This document shows positions 1 to 10,205 of a stretch of DNA of 43,188 bases, one piece after another. A model generated the notes under the pieces. The model ran no database searches. It was not told the origin of the DNA and was given only the letters and a program-made list of their open reading frames with translations. The number at the start of each line of letters is the position of its first letter. The first letter of the stretch is position 1. Origin of the DNA: Bifiguratus adelaidae (Eukaryota > Mucoromycota > Endogonomycetes > Endogonales); the NCBI GenBank assembly GCA_002261195.1, contig MVBO01000129.1:1-43188 (forward strand). The letters are read 5' to 3'. The position numbers were made by a program, and so were the translations under genes.

Positions 1-1018
1 GAGCCATGGCTATCCTTTCCATTGTCGTGGCTAATAACCTTACCTGTATCCTACAATCGCTATTCCTGCGTGGAGCCATCGAACAGGTAATGATACTGTA
101 TAAACCCTTCAAAGGCTCAAAGAGGAAGCAAGAGAACAGGATCCAACAAGCGCTATATAGACTAGCAGATCGATGCCCAAAGGAAGAAAAAAGCTAATCT
201 GGCTTGTCGATGAGCGTGGCCAAAAATCTAAAACGTCAGATAATTTAAGGTGATTGATGTAGCAATAATGGAGATCGGAGGGCATAGAGACAACAATTGA
301 GATTGGCGCAGCCACGAACTGCATGAGATGTGACGCACAACCCCTTGCAAGGTAAACTCGATGGTCGGACATTCGGCAAGCGCGTGATCCATGCACCCCG
401 CCATCGGAAGACGGCCAACGTTCGAATTGTTCGCTTCCAAAATAGGAAACTATCTCAACCTCTGCGCTGTCAGATCGGGAGTTCCGTCATCAAATGGCGA
501 TGACAGGAGAAGCGACCGTTACAGTATGTAAGGCACGAATATCGGAGAGGGCTTGTCGATCGAGAGTGGGCAATTTGGGTATATTTCCCTTTAAAGGATA
601 CCTCTAATTGTGCGTATCGGAGATTGAGTATACCTGTGCGTGGATGATTGGGTGATAGCGTATTTAGGCAGAAGGCCCACATTTCAACGGCACCTTATTG
701 ATTGCAACTGCCCAAATTCGTACTTGGTATGAATTTACAAGCCACAATTTTGCTTGTTTGCGACGCTTCTATGGTAAGTCATAGTAGACGTCCATACGTT
801 GCAAGTGATGTAAACTCTAGCGTCTGATTCACTGATGTCTTTTGACACAAAAATCTGATTTAATGAGCCTGATGCAACAGAACGGACTAGATGTTTTGTC
901 TCATACCTGAGCTAACCGTAACGTTAGCAGATGACGATCGAAATCACTAGCAATCAGCGTAAGTCTTGATCAGTCTAGACGTTGTGTTATATAATTACAT
1001 GAAGATGCATGTCTACAT
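1..1018. other. Region without a recognisable gene
   Basis: About 1 kb lying beyond the 3' end of the PIK1 gene. No reading frame here resembles a known family, and none shows a convincing exon chain. The region is moderately AT-rich, without tandem repeats or tRNA boxes that I can see. A short minus-strand start with a possible donor at 44-79 could be the first exon of a gene leaving the window on the left, but this is too weak to call. Confidence 0.5.
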
Positions 1019-4000
1019 CTATAATATGCCATTGGAATAATACTGGAACGTATCATATAGTCGTGTAAAGATGTTGCAGCAACTGCTCATGACCAGTCTG
1101 TCCACGTATTCCTCCACTTGTGGCTCCGTCATACCCAATTGAAAGCGTTCTCGGAGCTGTGCTACAATCGTCGGGCCTCCACTTTGAAAGCAGGGTAGTC
1201 GGCTACTGTTTTGCATCATTTCCACCAGGAGGATGATGTTTTCCGCGTGTTTACGCAATGAGAGGAACGCAAGCTTCATGAGCGCCTTGTACTCGGCAAA
1301 CTTCTCCGAATGGGGACCGAGAAGAATGTCGAGGTACTCTTGAGGAAGTTTGAAAGGTGCCATTTCAAAGCCCACGGAACCGGGTGAGTTGGAGAGCATG
1401 AAGCCAAAATCAATATCTGCAATGTGAAATCTCAGAACAGTACTGGTGTGCATTCGCGATACCTACGAATCAAGTGACCTTCCTTGTCTAGTAGAATGTT
1501 GCCGTTATGTCTATGGCTAGTGTTAGCACAGGCAATTGCAAACCTGAGAAAACTCACCTATCCTTGATCTGTAATATGTGACATGCAATAGAATATCCAG
1601 TCAAGCTTCTCATGAAAGCATCCTGTGCCTTGAGGAAGCCCTCGGATGTAGGTGCTCCAAACGTCTGATATGGCATGAGTACGCATCCAATAACGATTGA
1701 CAATATAGCACGCCTACCTGCACAAAATAATCGTAGAGAGTAAACATGGTGCCTTTTGGCACGAGACCTTGTGCGTATGCATTCTTTTTGATGGAGTGAA
1801 TGGAAATCGAGTCCCGAATGGTCTCGACAACCCCAGAGTTGTCGGATGTAACGAGGATTCTGAAACTAAAGTGCATCGGTCAGGATCAGAAAAAGACAAT
1901 GCTGACAACATACTATTTCACCCAAACATCGACGCCCTCATCTTGCCAAATACGTTGCATCTCCCGAATAAGCTGGCAAGCGAATTGCTCTTGACGTAAA
2001 TCAGCAGCGTTCTTGATGATGACCGACAACAAGCGCCAGTTGGGCAAGTGTCCATAGGGCGACGCTTCTCGGATACGCTCTCGCTTGGCGTCCCAGCTTT
2101 CACGGAATACGGCAGCTAGGAAAACGCTCAGTGACATGTCGCGCCGCATTAGAGCCAATACACTTACCACTTGGATCGTCGTTGCTTGTGAGATCCACCA
2201 TCTTGTCCTCGTTTATCGCTTCACTTGCGACTGCCTCATCTGTCCCGCCAACACCAGAGCCTACACCCTCCCGCTTCATCTTCTGCATTCGCTTTTCCTC
2301 CAAAGCCATCATCTCCACAATGATCTTTTGTCGGATCTCTTCTGTCTCCCTGGCCTTCTGATTGGATGACGATTGTGAATGTCGAGAAGAGTTGTGACGC
2401 ACGGGCAGGGGACGAGTTTTTTGTAACTGTGCAAGCATGATGGCAGCAGTTCGCATTTTCTCTGCAAAGTCATCTGCAGAGTTGGAGCTTCGCCGAGAGG
2501 GAGGGGACTGTATGACGAGTGCAACCTTTTTCTCATCAGACTCATCCAAAGGAGACGGAATCGGAGTTTCTGGAAGCGAGTCTGTTTGAGTGACATTAGT
2601 TATATGCTGGGTAGCATTACTCTCGCCCCTAGAGGTTCGCGAGGCTTCGGATTGCATGTCCTTCTCCACGGAGGTCCTACTTTGAGTCGTGGAGCCATCA
2701 TCAGACGTCGATACCTTTGGACTTGCGTCCAACGTAGGTGGCGAGGTTAATTGGGAGAAATCCAACGCATTTTGCGAGCTCCATTTCCGGCGTTTCGGCA
2801 TGGATGAGGCTGCTGCGTCATCAAAACTCATTGCCCCTTCCAATACCTCAATAAAGAGGAGATAGGGTGCCTGTTGACGAATACTATATAAGTCCCTGAG
2901 CCCTCAGATGTTTAGCCTTAACTTACCCTCTCTGCCGAGTTCAACACCACGGCATCCACAGAACTTATACGCAAAACGCGATGATGATGAGGATTTTCTG
3001 GTGTGGCAGAACACCAAAGGGGTATACAAACTTCAGCAGGTAGATTATGGTTGAGGAGGGTAAGTTCAGCGTGAAGCGTACTTAACCTGGCGGATTTCGG
3101 GACAATGACGAGGCGTGTGGCGATGTCGCTGAGCGCAAGCAAGAATTGCATTTCAGAATGAAAGTAATTGGACTTGAGCAGTTGTTTTCGCGCTGCCAAT
3201 GACATGCTCTGGAACACTGCTTCGTCCTCTTCTTCCGACGAATCACCGTCTCTTCCATGATATTCGGCGACGTGGTCTTTCAAGGTATCGCTAGATGACT
3301 GGGTGTCTACTGTGAGTTTGCGTGCTGTCTCGTCTGCATCCCCATCTGTGGACTCGCTCCGTCTCAAAGGGCTATTCTGACGATGTCGTTGGGGTGACTT
3401 TGTGGATGGCGAGATGGTGGGAGATGAGGGACGTGCTACTGGAACTGATGAATTGGCCATGGTAGTAATGGAAGGATCAAACACCGACAAAATTTGATGC
3501 TTGTCGTCCGGGGAGGTGGCAGCGCGCGATAACTTGTATTGCGCTTGCCGTAAATAGCGTTTCACCGAGAAGGCTTTGCCTTGATGTAGGTCTTCCAGCG
3601 ACGGCGACCCCATGGTCATGGCACGCAACTCATTGAGCGACGGGCGCCTCGTAACGCTCAGATTTGGCTGTGAAAGAGATGTCAAGGGCAAGCCTGGTGC
3701 CGTTTTGCTTCCATCAACCTTCTTGCGAGTAAGGTCATTAAAGGAAGTGATACTGCTATTCGAGGACCTTCTATGTCGCCGTTCTTCGTCATGATCGTCG
3801 CTACGGCGACGTCCTTCGATGGACAATTTGGGTTCAGTTGACTGACGTCCATTCCCGACAACGCTTTTCCGTCTTGATGAAGGAACCAGATGCTGTTGCA
3901 ATTCCAGAAGCCGATTCCGACGACCTTGCGCGATAGCCACCCGACCAGTTTCTTCTGTAATGAGCGGATGCGCTATCCCGGCCAGCACGGCACCAATGCC

Positions 4001-4547
4001 TACCAACGCAGGAGCAACATGTTCTGATACCTTTTGGGAAGGTAGAGTAATACTCCCATCATCCAGCGCCGATAAATCTGCTGAAAAAGCAATAGACTGG
4101 ACCTTGTTGAAGATACGTTTACATAGCGTGAACTGAGGGGTATGAGGTGTGGGCAATAGATTGGTCAAGTAGGCTTGTAGCGACCATAACGTCTACAGTA
4201 CATCATCAGCATCCGAACACCTCGTCCACTCATTACTCACCAATATGGCCACGTGTGTGGATTCCTTACACTTATCATAGATTAAAAACTCGAGGGCGAC
4301 AGACTCGGTAGGACGCGTAATGAGCAGATGTCTAGACGCTCATGAGCAATCGCATGCTGTATGCATCAGTCACTTACAGTAGCTGAGGTAGAAAGAACTC
4401 ATACTCCTCAATGGGGAACTTGCCCAATTCTCTACACAAGTAATGCTGTATACCGACATTGTCAGGATAGCGAAAGATATAAGATACAGCAATCCACGAG
4501 TTGAAGTATTCAGAAGTGAATAGACGCAACAAGAGTGCGTTAGACAT
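1019..4547 (-). CDS. PIK1: Phosphatidylinositol 4-kinase, Pik1/PI4K-beta type
   Basis: Makes PI4P from phosphatidylinositol; the family acts at the Golgi and in the nucleus. Nine exons: complement(1019..1416, 1467..1510, 1558..1664, 1718..1865, 1914..2115, 2168..2870, 2927..4192, 4241..4331, 4378..4547), 3129 nt, 1042 residues, close to yeast Pik1 (about 1066). The N-terminus (1-130) matches the lipid-kinase-unique region. A second conserved block near 470-520 contains HAELTLLNHNLP and APYLLFIEVL. The kinase domain (about 745-1040) has SPYGHLPNWRLLSVIIKN, the catalytic IKDRHNGNILL, HIDFGFMLSNSPGSVGFE and a normal end YYSNGIL. Residues 130-440 and 520-740 are Ser/Arg-rich and likely disordered. 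The start was chosen because MSNALLLRLF is the first Met in frame with the conserved N-terminus. The only PI kinase seen here; identification is secure. Confidence 0.96.
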
Positions 4548-4612
4548 GTTGCACCATCAACCTTGTACCATGAGCGCAAAAAGAGCCAAGATTGTATGTG
4601 TGACGGCTGGAA
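4548..4612. promoter_or_regulatory. Short bidirectional promoter, PIK1 / F-box gene
   Basis: Only 65 bp separate the start codons of PIK1 (leftward) and the F-box gene (rightward). No clear TATA box is visible. Both core promoters must lie in this gap or reach into the coding regions. Confidence 0.5.
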
Positions 4613-5425
4613 ATGCTCCAGTTGCCGCCCGAGCTCGTGTTGCATGTCTTTAGTCATGTGGACGTTATTTCTACATTTGCATTCCTAGACACATGCAGAG
4701 CACACCGCCAACTCTTGTTGGGGATACCGGAGATATGGAGAACGATCGTGTTTGATCCTAGTCTGGATGCCAGCGTATCCGATATTTATGCGGTATTACG
4801 ACGATTCAGGAGTAGTAATGGTTTGGAAGAGCTCATCACTTGCGTCGTCATGGACGGCATGGATCAACACTTTCTATCACTCATTGTCATGCTCGTCAAG
4901 TTTAAAAAGTTGCGGATATTATCAGCGAGGGATTTACGCAATTCACTCAATATCGAAGCCGACACCAAAGTACTCCGAGAACTCTTGAATTGCGGCACAA
5001 TAGAGGCGAAATCACTCGCATTGAGGCAGCTCTACATATACCACGATTATCTTACGGATCGACAAAATATCCGTCCACTCATTAATGTATTGGGTTTGGT
5101 TGCCAAACATTCAGTGCAATTGGATGTCCGTGAATGCGGTGCGCCAACAACCTATGGACACCTATGCAGGCACTTGATTCGGTGTTTGCCTTCACTGCCT
5201 CAGTGTACATGTATGGCTTATTTTGATCGCTGTCATCGCTGCGAGCCTTACTGCAAAGTTTGTGGACATACGCGGCAACCCCCTTTTGTCAAGCCGAAAA
5301 ATATTGGTGGCCTATTGGGGAGTGACCGATGGCGATTGAATCTGGATCAAGTTGGACAGACACTGAGTCAAGAGGATGAGGTAGCCAAGGAGGTCGAGGA
5401 TGCCTTCCGGTTATTTGAAGAATAG
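4613..5425 (+). CDS. F-box protein with Cys-rich C-terminal segment
   Basis: An intronless gene for 270 residues. Residues 3-45 (LPPELVLHVFSHV followed by a CRAHRQL and PEIWRTIVF pattern) fit an F-box, the Skp1-binding module of SCF ubiquitin ligases. The middle is weakly Leu-rich helical sequence, which could hold degenerate leucine-rich repeats. Around residues 190-225 a cluster of seven Cys and several His (CTCMAYFDRCHRCEPYCKVCGH) looks like a small zinc-binding module. The C-terminus is acidic. An upstream ATG at 4569 is out of frame and would need a 28-nt intron, so 4613 is preferred. It is divergent from PIK1 and convergent with the membrane-protein gene 285 bp away. The substrate cannot be guessed. 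Confidence 0.75.
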   Translation: MLQLPPELVLHVFSHVDVISTFAFLDTCRAHRQLLLGIPEIWRTIVFDPSLDASVSDIYAVLRRFRSSNGLEELITCVVMDGMDQHFLSLIVMLVKFKKLRILSARDLRNSLNIEADTKVLRELLNCGTIEAKSLALRQLYIYHDYLTDRQNIRPLINVLGLVAKHSVQLDVRECGAPTTYGHLCRHLIRCLPSLPQCTCMAYFDRCHRCEPYCKVCGHTRQPPFVKPKNIGGLLGSDRWRLNLDQVGQTLSQEDEVAKEVEDAFRLFEE

Positions 5426-5710
5426 ACGCATATTTGTGTAAAGTAAATATAGACCCTGTGCATGTACAATGTTAGCCTAAGCCGGGTATTGTGGCGTAGC
5501 CATCGCTCTGACGAGATGCATACGGTGAACACCTGCCTCAGAGCGTTTTCGAAACGCCAGTCCATTTATACTCGGGGGCAAAGTCATTCCCAGAGAACAC
5601 GATGCTATTTATTATCGCACTATACAGTTACATGTCAGCAGGCTTCACTCAAATGAACGCGCTGAGATTACATACAATGGTATTATCCCTACAGTACAGA
5701 ATACCAGCAA

Positions 5711-8263
5711 TCATCGTCCCGAAAAGGTGAATTTGCGATCGAAGAAAGAGAACTGTGGTGCCAGCCTCGGCTCGTCTACTGCGTGCCCATCCGTCCCAGA
5801 TTCGCGGTTGCGCCAGTCCTGGAAAAGTCGTCTACGGTGTGTCGTCTCCTTAGATATACCGTCATATGGCCCAACCAAAGGTGCTTGTGAGGTTGCGAAG
5901 AGAGCTTCGATACTCGCATTAGAGTGGTTCCCAAACAGGCTCCAGCCATTTCCTACGTTCCCATCGAAGTCGTTATTCACAGAATCACGAGAGCTTTTGC
6001 GCGACGGAGAGTTCCTATCTCCAACTCCATCCCCACGTTCTTCTTCTGCCGCTTGATCTTGTTGGGATTGCAAAAGATATTGATTTTCAAGGTCTTCGTC
6101 CGCGTCTTGAATGACCATGTTGGCCTTCATCGTACGCCTACCAATTGCACCAAGAAGCGCTCGCGTTCGCTCAGTGTAGTGAGGTTGATTGTAGACCTCT
6201 TCTAGGCGTTGATCTATGATAGAAGCTGAAGCAGTACCAACGGGTACCCGATGTGACCTTTCGACACCCATGCTGGAAAGGATCAAGCTGTCACTTGAGC
6301 CGCGTCGACTAGCCGAAAATCCTTCTCCATGATTGCTAAAGAAAGGATATTCTCTGCCTTCCACTCGCGCCGGCGTTGGAGGAACGAAATCAATGTTCAA
6401 GCCAGTGCCAAAGGGAGAATACCATTGGTGTTCGTTTGCAACACCAGCAAACCCTATTGATGGCATCTGCCAAGCCGCATCATTTGGAACAGGTTCACGA
6501 AGCTCTTCCATGCACCCTGAAGGAGTCACCTCTGTCGCTTCCGCCGTTGCCTTTGCTTTCGTTTCGGCCGTCTCATTCAAAGTAGGCGTCATGGTGGGTT
6601 TGATCGGCGAATTGGCTGACTCTTCTGTGTAAGGTTTCTCGTCTGTTGCTAGGAGGACGGCATCCACATCCGTAGTTTCGCCAACTTCGAAAGCGTCAGG
6701 TGTAGCGTCCACAGTAGGCTGTTCCTGCTGCGCCTGGGCCTTCTTCTCGACCGTCGCGCGATGATGAGCTGCTATTTTGGCGTATGAGGTTGTGATGGGT
6801 GGTGGAGTAGCAGCGTTTTCAAGAAGATGAGGAAAATCAAAGGGAATATCGGTGTCAATGTGAAGACGATGTCGGTTGTCGGCGATGGTCGGCTGCTGCG
6901 AATTCGGTTGAGAATGATGATCCGCTGAGGGAGATGATTTGTTGGAGAAAGCATGGGATGGATGAGATGGACTAAGAATACGCCTCAACTTGACCTGATT
7001 CGCGTTTGTCGTTTCCGACGAGGACTTGACAGGTAGTGGAGCAACGGCTGACTGGTCAAGCGAAGGTTGAGTCGTTTCGTATTGTGAGGTGTCAGCGTGC
7101 AAAAGGTCATGACGAGCCTTGGCAGCTTGTTTAGACTTTCGCTTGCGACGACGGTCGCCGACGTTTACGAACTCCCCTTCTGCTTCAGACTCATCATGAC
7201 TGGTGGTTGCATGGTCCACAACCTTGATGGATGGGACACGCACAGGTTTTGAGGTATGTATCACCGAAGTATCCGTTACTTGTGATGCTAGCGTCACTGC
7301 TGCGGAAGATAGAGTCTGACTGACTGCAGCACTCTGCATGGCTAGATTCTCAGTGCTACTCGCAGATGATGACGCTCGACTTCTTCGCACAGGCTGCGTG
7401 CTTCCAGTGGTTGATCTAGAGACTGCTGAAGCTTGTGGTGCGCTACTATGAGACCGTGGGCGCGATTTGTTGGCGTGATGATCTCTAGACGAGCGTGAAC
7501 TGCCAAGAATGGTTCCCTTACTATGCTGTCGTATGTTTTGACGCTCTCTGAAAGATACCGACGAATCAAGCGACAAATCTGTGCCATGCATCGGCTTTTC
7601 AGTTGCACCCAACTCGCCAAACGCGTCAGCAAACATGGGACTCCGCGTCACATATTGAAGTCCAAACACATTAAAAACATTCGTGGCAAAAGTCGGTAGT
7701 TGTACCATCGCAGATGTACTTGGCGTTGCCCAATTAAAGAAACGTTTCGCATTGATGTTGAACGTTGTACCAGGAATTCGAGTATTGTCCATGGCCAAGT
7801 TTACACGCTGATACCAGTCAGCGGAAAATGATTCTATTTGGCGTAGTACCGGGCGTTGTGTACTAAGGCGAACGACAATAAACAGCAAACATCCCAGTCC
7901 AAGAATCACCGTTAGATAAAAGGCGCATTTGAGAGGCGAAAGGCCCAGCCCGTCTAATAGGGACGCAAACAGGTTATACGACTTCTTGGCGGCAGCGGCA
8001 ACCACAGGTTTAACCGCTTGCTTTGTCATGTCTCTATCCATCGGCTTATATGCGTCCATGTGCTGATGATGAGTTGGAGCATCCGTCGCCATGGCCATGG
8101 CGAGCGCAGCAACACGTGGTGTCCGAGGGAAAGTTGACCTCCACGCCGCTCTAACGACCTGATAAATAGCGTTCAGCAGTATCACCAAGAGCGACAAGAC
8201 AATTAGCAGCACGGGAAATAGCCCCACATAGAGAGCTACCCGTAGCTGACCTCGTGTCTTCAT
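5711..8263 (-). CDS. Unknown Ser-rich membrane protein (two N-terminal TM segments)
   Basis: A single open frame of 850 residues in a window where most genes are spliced. I do not recognise the family. There are two strong hydrophobic segments: about residues 8-36 (LYVGLFPVLLIVLSLLVILL) and about 111-133 (AFYLTVILGLGCLLFIVV). Between them lies a basic/His loop. A moderately conserved-looking part (150-230: SFSADWYQRVNLAMDN, FNVFGLQYVTR) follows. Residues 240-750 are Ser/Thr/Ala/Gln-rich with RRSRASSS-type basic patches and are probably disordered and phosphorylated. A second ordered-looking block near 690-740 (LEEVYNQPHYTERTRALLGAI) and a tail ending FSFFDRKFTFSGR may be short conserved motifs. 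The layout would suit an ER or plasma-membrane anchored regulatory protein, but that is inference only. Confidence 0.8.
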   Translation of the reverse strand: MKTRGQLRVALYVGLFPVLLIVLSLLVILLNAIYQVVRAAWRSTFPRTPRVAALAMAMATDAPTHHQHMDAYKPMDRDMTKQAVKPVVAAAAKKSYNLFASLLDGLGLSPLKCAFYLTVILGLGCLLFIVVRLSTQRPVLRQIESFSADWYQRVNLAMDNTRIPGTTFNINAKRFFNWATPSTSAMVQLPTFATNVFNVFGLQYVTRSPMFADAFGELGATEKPMHGTDLSLDSSVSFRERQNIRQHSKGTILGSSRSSRDHHANKSRPRSHSSAPQASAVSRSTTGSTQPVRRSRASSSASSTENLAMQSAAVSQTLSSAAVTLASQVTDTSVIHTSKPVRVPSIKVVDHATTSHDESEAEGEFVNVGDRRRKRKSKQAAKARHDLLHADTSQYETTQPSLDQSAVAPLPVKSSSETTNANQVKLRRILSPSHPSHAFSNKSSPSADHHSQPNSQQPTIADNRHRLHIDTDIPFDFPHLLENAATPPPITTSYAKIAAHHRATVEKKAQAQQEQPTVDATPDAFEVGETTDVDAVLLATDEKPYTEESANSPIKPTMTPTLNETAETKAKATAEATEVTPSGCMEELREPVPNDAAWQMPSIGFAGVANEHQWYSPFGTGLNIDFVPPTPARVEGREYPFFSNHGEGFSASRRGSSDSLILSSMGVERSHRVPVGTASASIIDQRLEEVYNQPHYTERTRALLGAIGRRTMKANMVIQDADEDLENQYLLQSQQDQAAEEERGDGVGDRNSPSRKSSRDSVNNDFDGNVGNGWSLFGNHSNASIEALFATSQAPLVGPYDGISKETTHRRRLFQDWRNRESGTDGHAVDEPRLAPQFSFFDRKFTFSGR

Positions 8264-8324
8264 TGCATGAGAAGAAAAGGCACATGCTTTGGACCCTGTT
8301 TATGTCGGATAGACTCACCGACTG

Positions 8325-8336
8325 GGGTTAGGGTTA
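8325..8336 (+). promoter_or_regulatory. Telomere-repeat-like box (GGGTTAGGGTTA) upstream of ADE2
   Basis: Two tandem copies of the telomeric unit TTAGGG lie 45 bp upstream of the ADE2 start, in the 117-bp divergent promoter shared with the membrane-protein gene. A near-identical box lies between the MPP-alpha and Hal4-type kinase genes. In several fungi such boxes bind Tbf1/Rap1-class factors; that role here is inferred. Confidence 0.4.
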
Positions 8337-8380
8337 CAAGCCACATTTTATTCTGCCGCAGAGCTTGCCGCTTGTTCTGC

Positions 8381-10142
8381 ATGGAGAGCACACGCATTGG
8401 GGTTTTGGGGGGTGGTCAGCTGGGGCGCATGTTTGTGGAGGCTGCGTCACGTCTCAATGTAGCTGTGACGATTCTGGATGGACCGAATGCTCCAGCCAAG
8501 CAGATTGAGGCGACGCAAGAGCATGTGCACGGCGCGTTTAACGATCCGCAAGAGATCTCGAAACTGGCCAGCAAGGTGGACGTGTTGACTGTAGAGATAG
8601 AGCATGTCAATGCAGAGGCTTTAGATGCTCTAGAGAAGGAAGGAAAGGTCAAGGTTCATCCGTCGGCCTCCACCATTCGTCTGATTCAAGACAAGTACGC
8701 TCAAAAATTGCACTTGACGAGTCATGGTATCCCGGTTGCCGAGTATATGGATTGCTCTACAGAGGTGTCCGTATACGCTGCAGGAGACATATTCGGATAT
8801 CCATTTATGCTCAAGTCAAAGACCATGGCGTACGACGGCAAAGGCAATTACGTGGTCAAATCCAAGGAGGATGTTCCCAAGGCTCGTAGCGCCTTGTCAA
8901 AGACACCGCTTTACGCGGAGAAATGGGCTCCTTTCACACGTGAGCTTGCTGTCATGGTTGTTCGCCGAGCGAATGGAGAAGTCAGATGCTACCCCACCGT
9001 GGAAACCATCCACAAGGACAATATCTGTCATTTGGTGATTGCACCAGCGCAAATTGACGGCGAAGCTGCAGAACGCGCTCAAAAAGTTGCTGCGGAAGCT
9101 GTGCGCACATTGTCCGGTGCCGGTGTTTTTGGCGTCGAAATGTTTGAGATGCCTGATGGTGAGTGTCTGGCGTACCGTGACTGGATGATAAAGCTCATGG
9201 TATGGTAGGCCAGATTTTGCTGAACGAAATCGCTCCACGACCCCACAATTCCGGTCATTACACCATTGAAGCCTGCGAAACATCCCAGTACGAGAATCAT
9301 CTCCGAGCCATCTTGGACATGCCTCTTGGCTCAATACACAGGAAAGTACCCGCCTCCATCATGATCAACATCCTCGGTCTCTCAGACTCCATGGAAGAAA
9401 CATACCGACCATGTGTAGAAGCCTTGTCTATCGATGGATCCACAATACACTTGTATGGAAAGGCCGAATGCCGAAAAGGTCGCAAGATGGGGCACATCAC
9501 CGTTGTTGGCGAATCTATGCATCAAGTCCAAGAGCGCATTCAACCCATACTTTCCGCCATAGAGCCTGATACGAAACGCACACTGAGTCTGCAGCCTGAA
9601 GTGGCCATAATCATGGGGTCTGATTCTGATCTACCGGTCATGAAAGTCGGAGCTCAAATTCTCAAAGACTTTGGTGTACCTTTCGAATTGACCATTGTGT
9701 CTGCCCATCGGACACCGCTCAGGATGGTGGAATTTGCCAAAGCTGCTCACAAGCGAGGTATCAAAGCTATCATTGCCGGTGCTGGAGGTGCAGCGCATCT
9801 TCCCGGTATGGTCGCTGCCCTGACACCTCTTCCGGTGATTGGCGTTCCTGTCAAGGGTAGCGTACTGGACGGCGTAGACTCTCTCCATAGCATTGTGCAG
9901 ATGCCGGTATGTAGTGCGACAATGACCATTAGATGTGTACTCATATCACCCTATAGCGAGGTGTTCCCGTAGCGACAGTAGCCATCAACAACAGCACTAA
10001 TGCTGCTCTATTAGCCATCCGTATCCTGGGTGCATCCATCTCCTCATATAGTCAGAAGCTGATCGAATATTCAGAGCGCATGGAGAAGGAAGTGTTGGGC
10101 AAAGTCTCCCGTTTAGACGAAGTGGGATGGCAAGCATATTAA
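8381..10142 (+). CDS. ADE2: Phosphoribosylaminoimidazole carboxylase (bifunctional PurK-PurE)
   Basis: Carries out the carboxylation of AIR to CAIR in purine synthesis. Exons 8381..9158, 9209..9906, 9957..10142 (1662 nt, 553 residues; family about 550-570). The N-terminal ATP-grasp (PurK) half starts [12 protein letters not shown] and contains [16 protein letters not shown] and the [16 protein letters not shown] block. The C-terminal PurE half (from about 390) shows [10 protein letters not shown], the catalytic SAHRTP and [25 protein letters not shown]. The frame is open upstream to an ATG at 8267, but the family begins right before the Rossmann glycines, so 8381 is preferred. The first intron interrupts the Gly of PDGQILLNE. 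NOP7 starts only 63 bp downstream on the same strand. Confidence 0.97.
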
Positions 10143-10170
10143 TCTAAGCCACCAATAGACAAATTTTAAT

Positions 10171-10194
10171 TCTTTTTTGCTCTCTCTCTCTCTT
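10171..10194 (+). promoter_or_regulatory. Pyrimidine (CT) tract upstream of NOP7
   Basis: A T6 run followed by a CT repeat sits 12-35 bp upstream of the NOP7 start, inside the 63-bp spacer after ADE2. CT-rich stretches next to transcription starts are common in strong fungal promoters. A very similar tract fills the 25-bp spacer between COG4 and its downstream neighbour. Confidence 0.4.
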
Positions 10195-10205
10195 GGTTAT
10201 TCCCT

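Noticed and set aside
44-79. Possible first exon of a minus-strand gene at the left edge
   Set aside because: Twelve codons followed by a donor, but the next acceptor would make a 34-nt intron and only 9 bases of the following exon are in the window.
420-440. tRNA-like T-loop (GTTCGAATTG)
   Set aside because: No matching A-box or cloverleaf arms around it; no tRNA could be supported anywhere in the window.
4569-4612. Earlier start for the F-box gene with a small intron
   Set aside because: The intron would be 28 nt, well below the 40-nt minimum seen here, and the ATG is out of frame without it.
8310-8320. Gcn4/Bas1-like site upstream of ADE2
   Set aside because: The sequence reads TGAGTCT on the minus strand, one base away from the consensus; a single imperfect match is not evidence.
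8267-8380. N-terminal extension of ADE2 from an upstream in-frame ATG
   Set aside because: The added 38 residues are Cys/Arg-rich and unlike the family, which begins right before the Rossmann glycines. It would also leave only 3 bp to the divergent gene's start.
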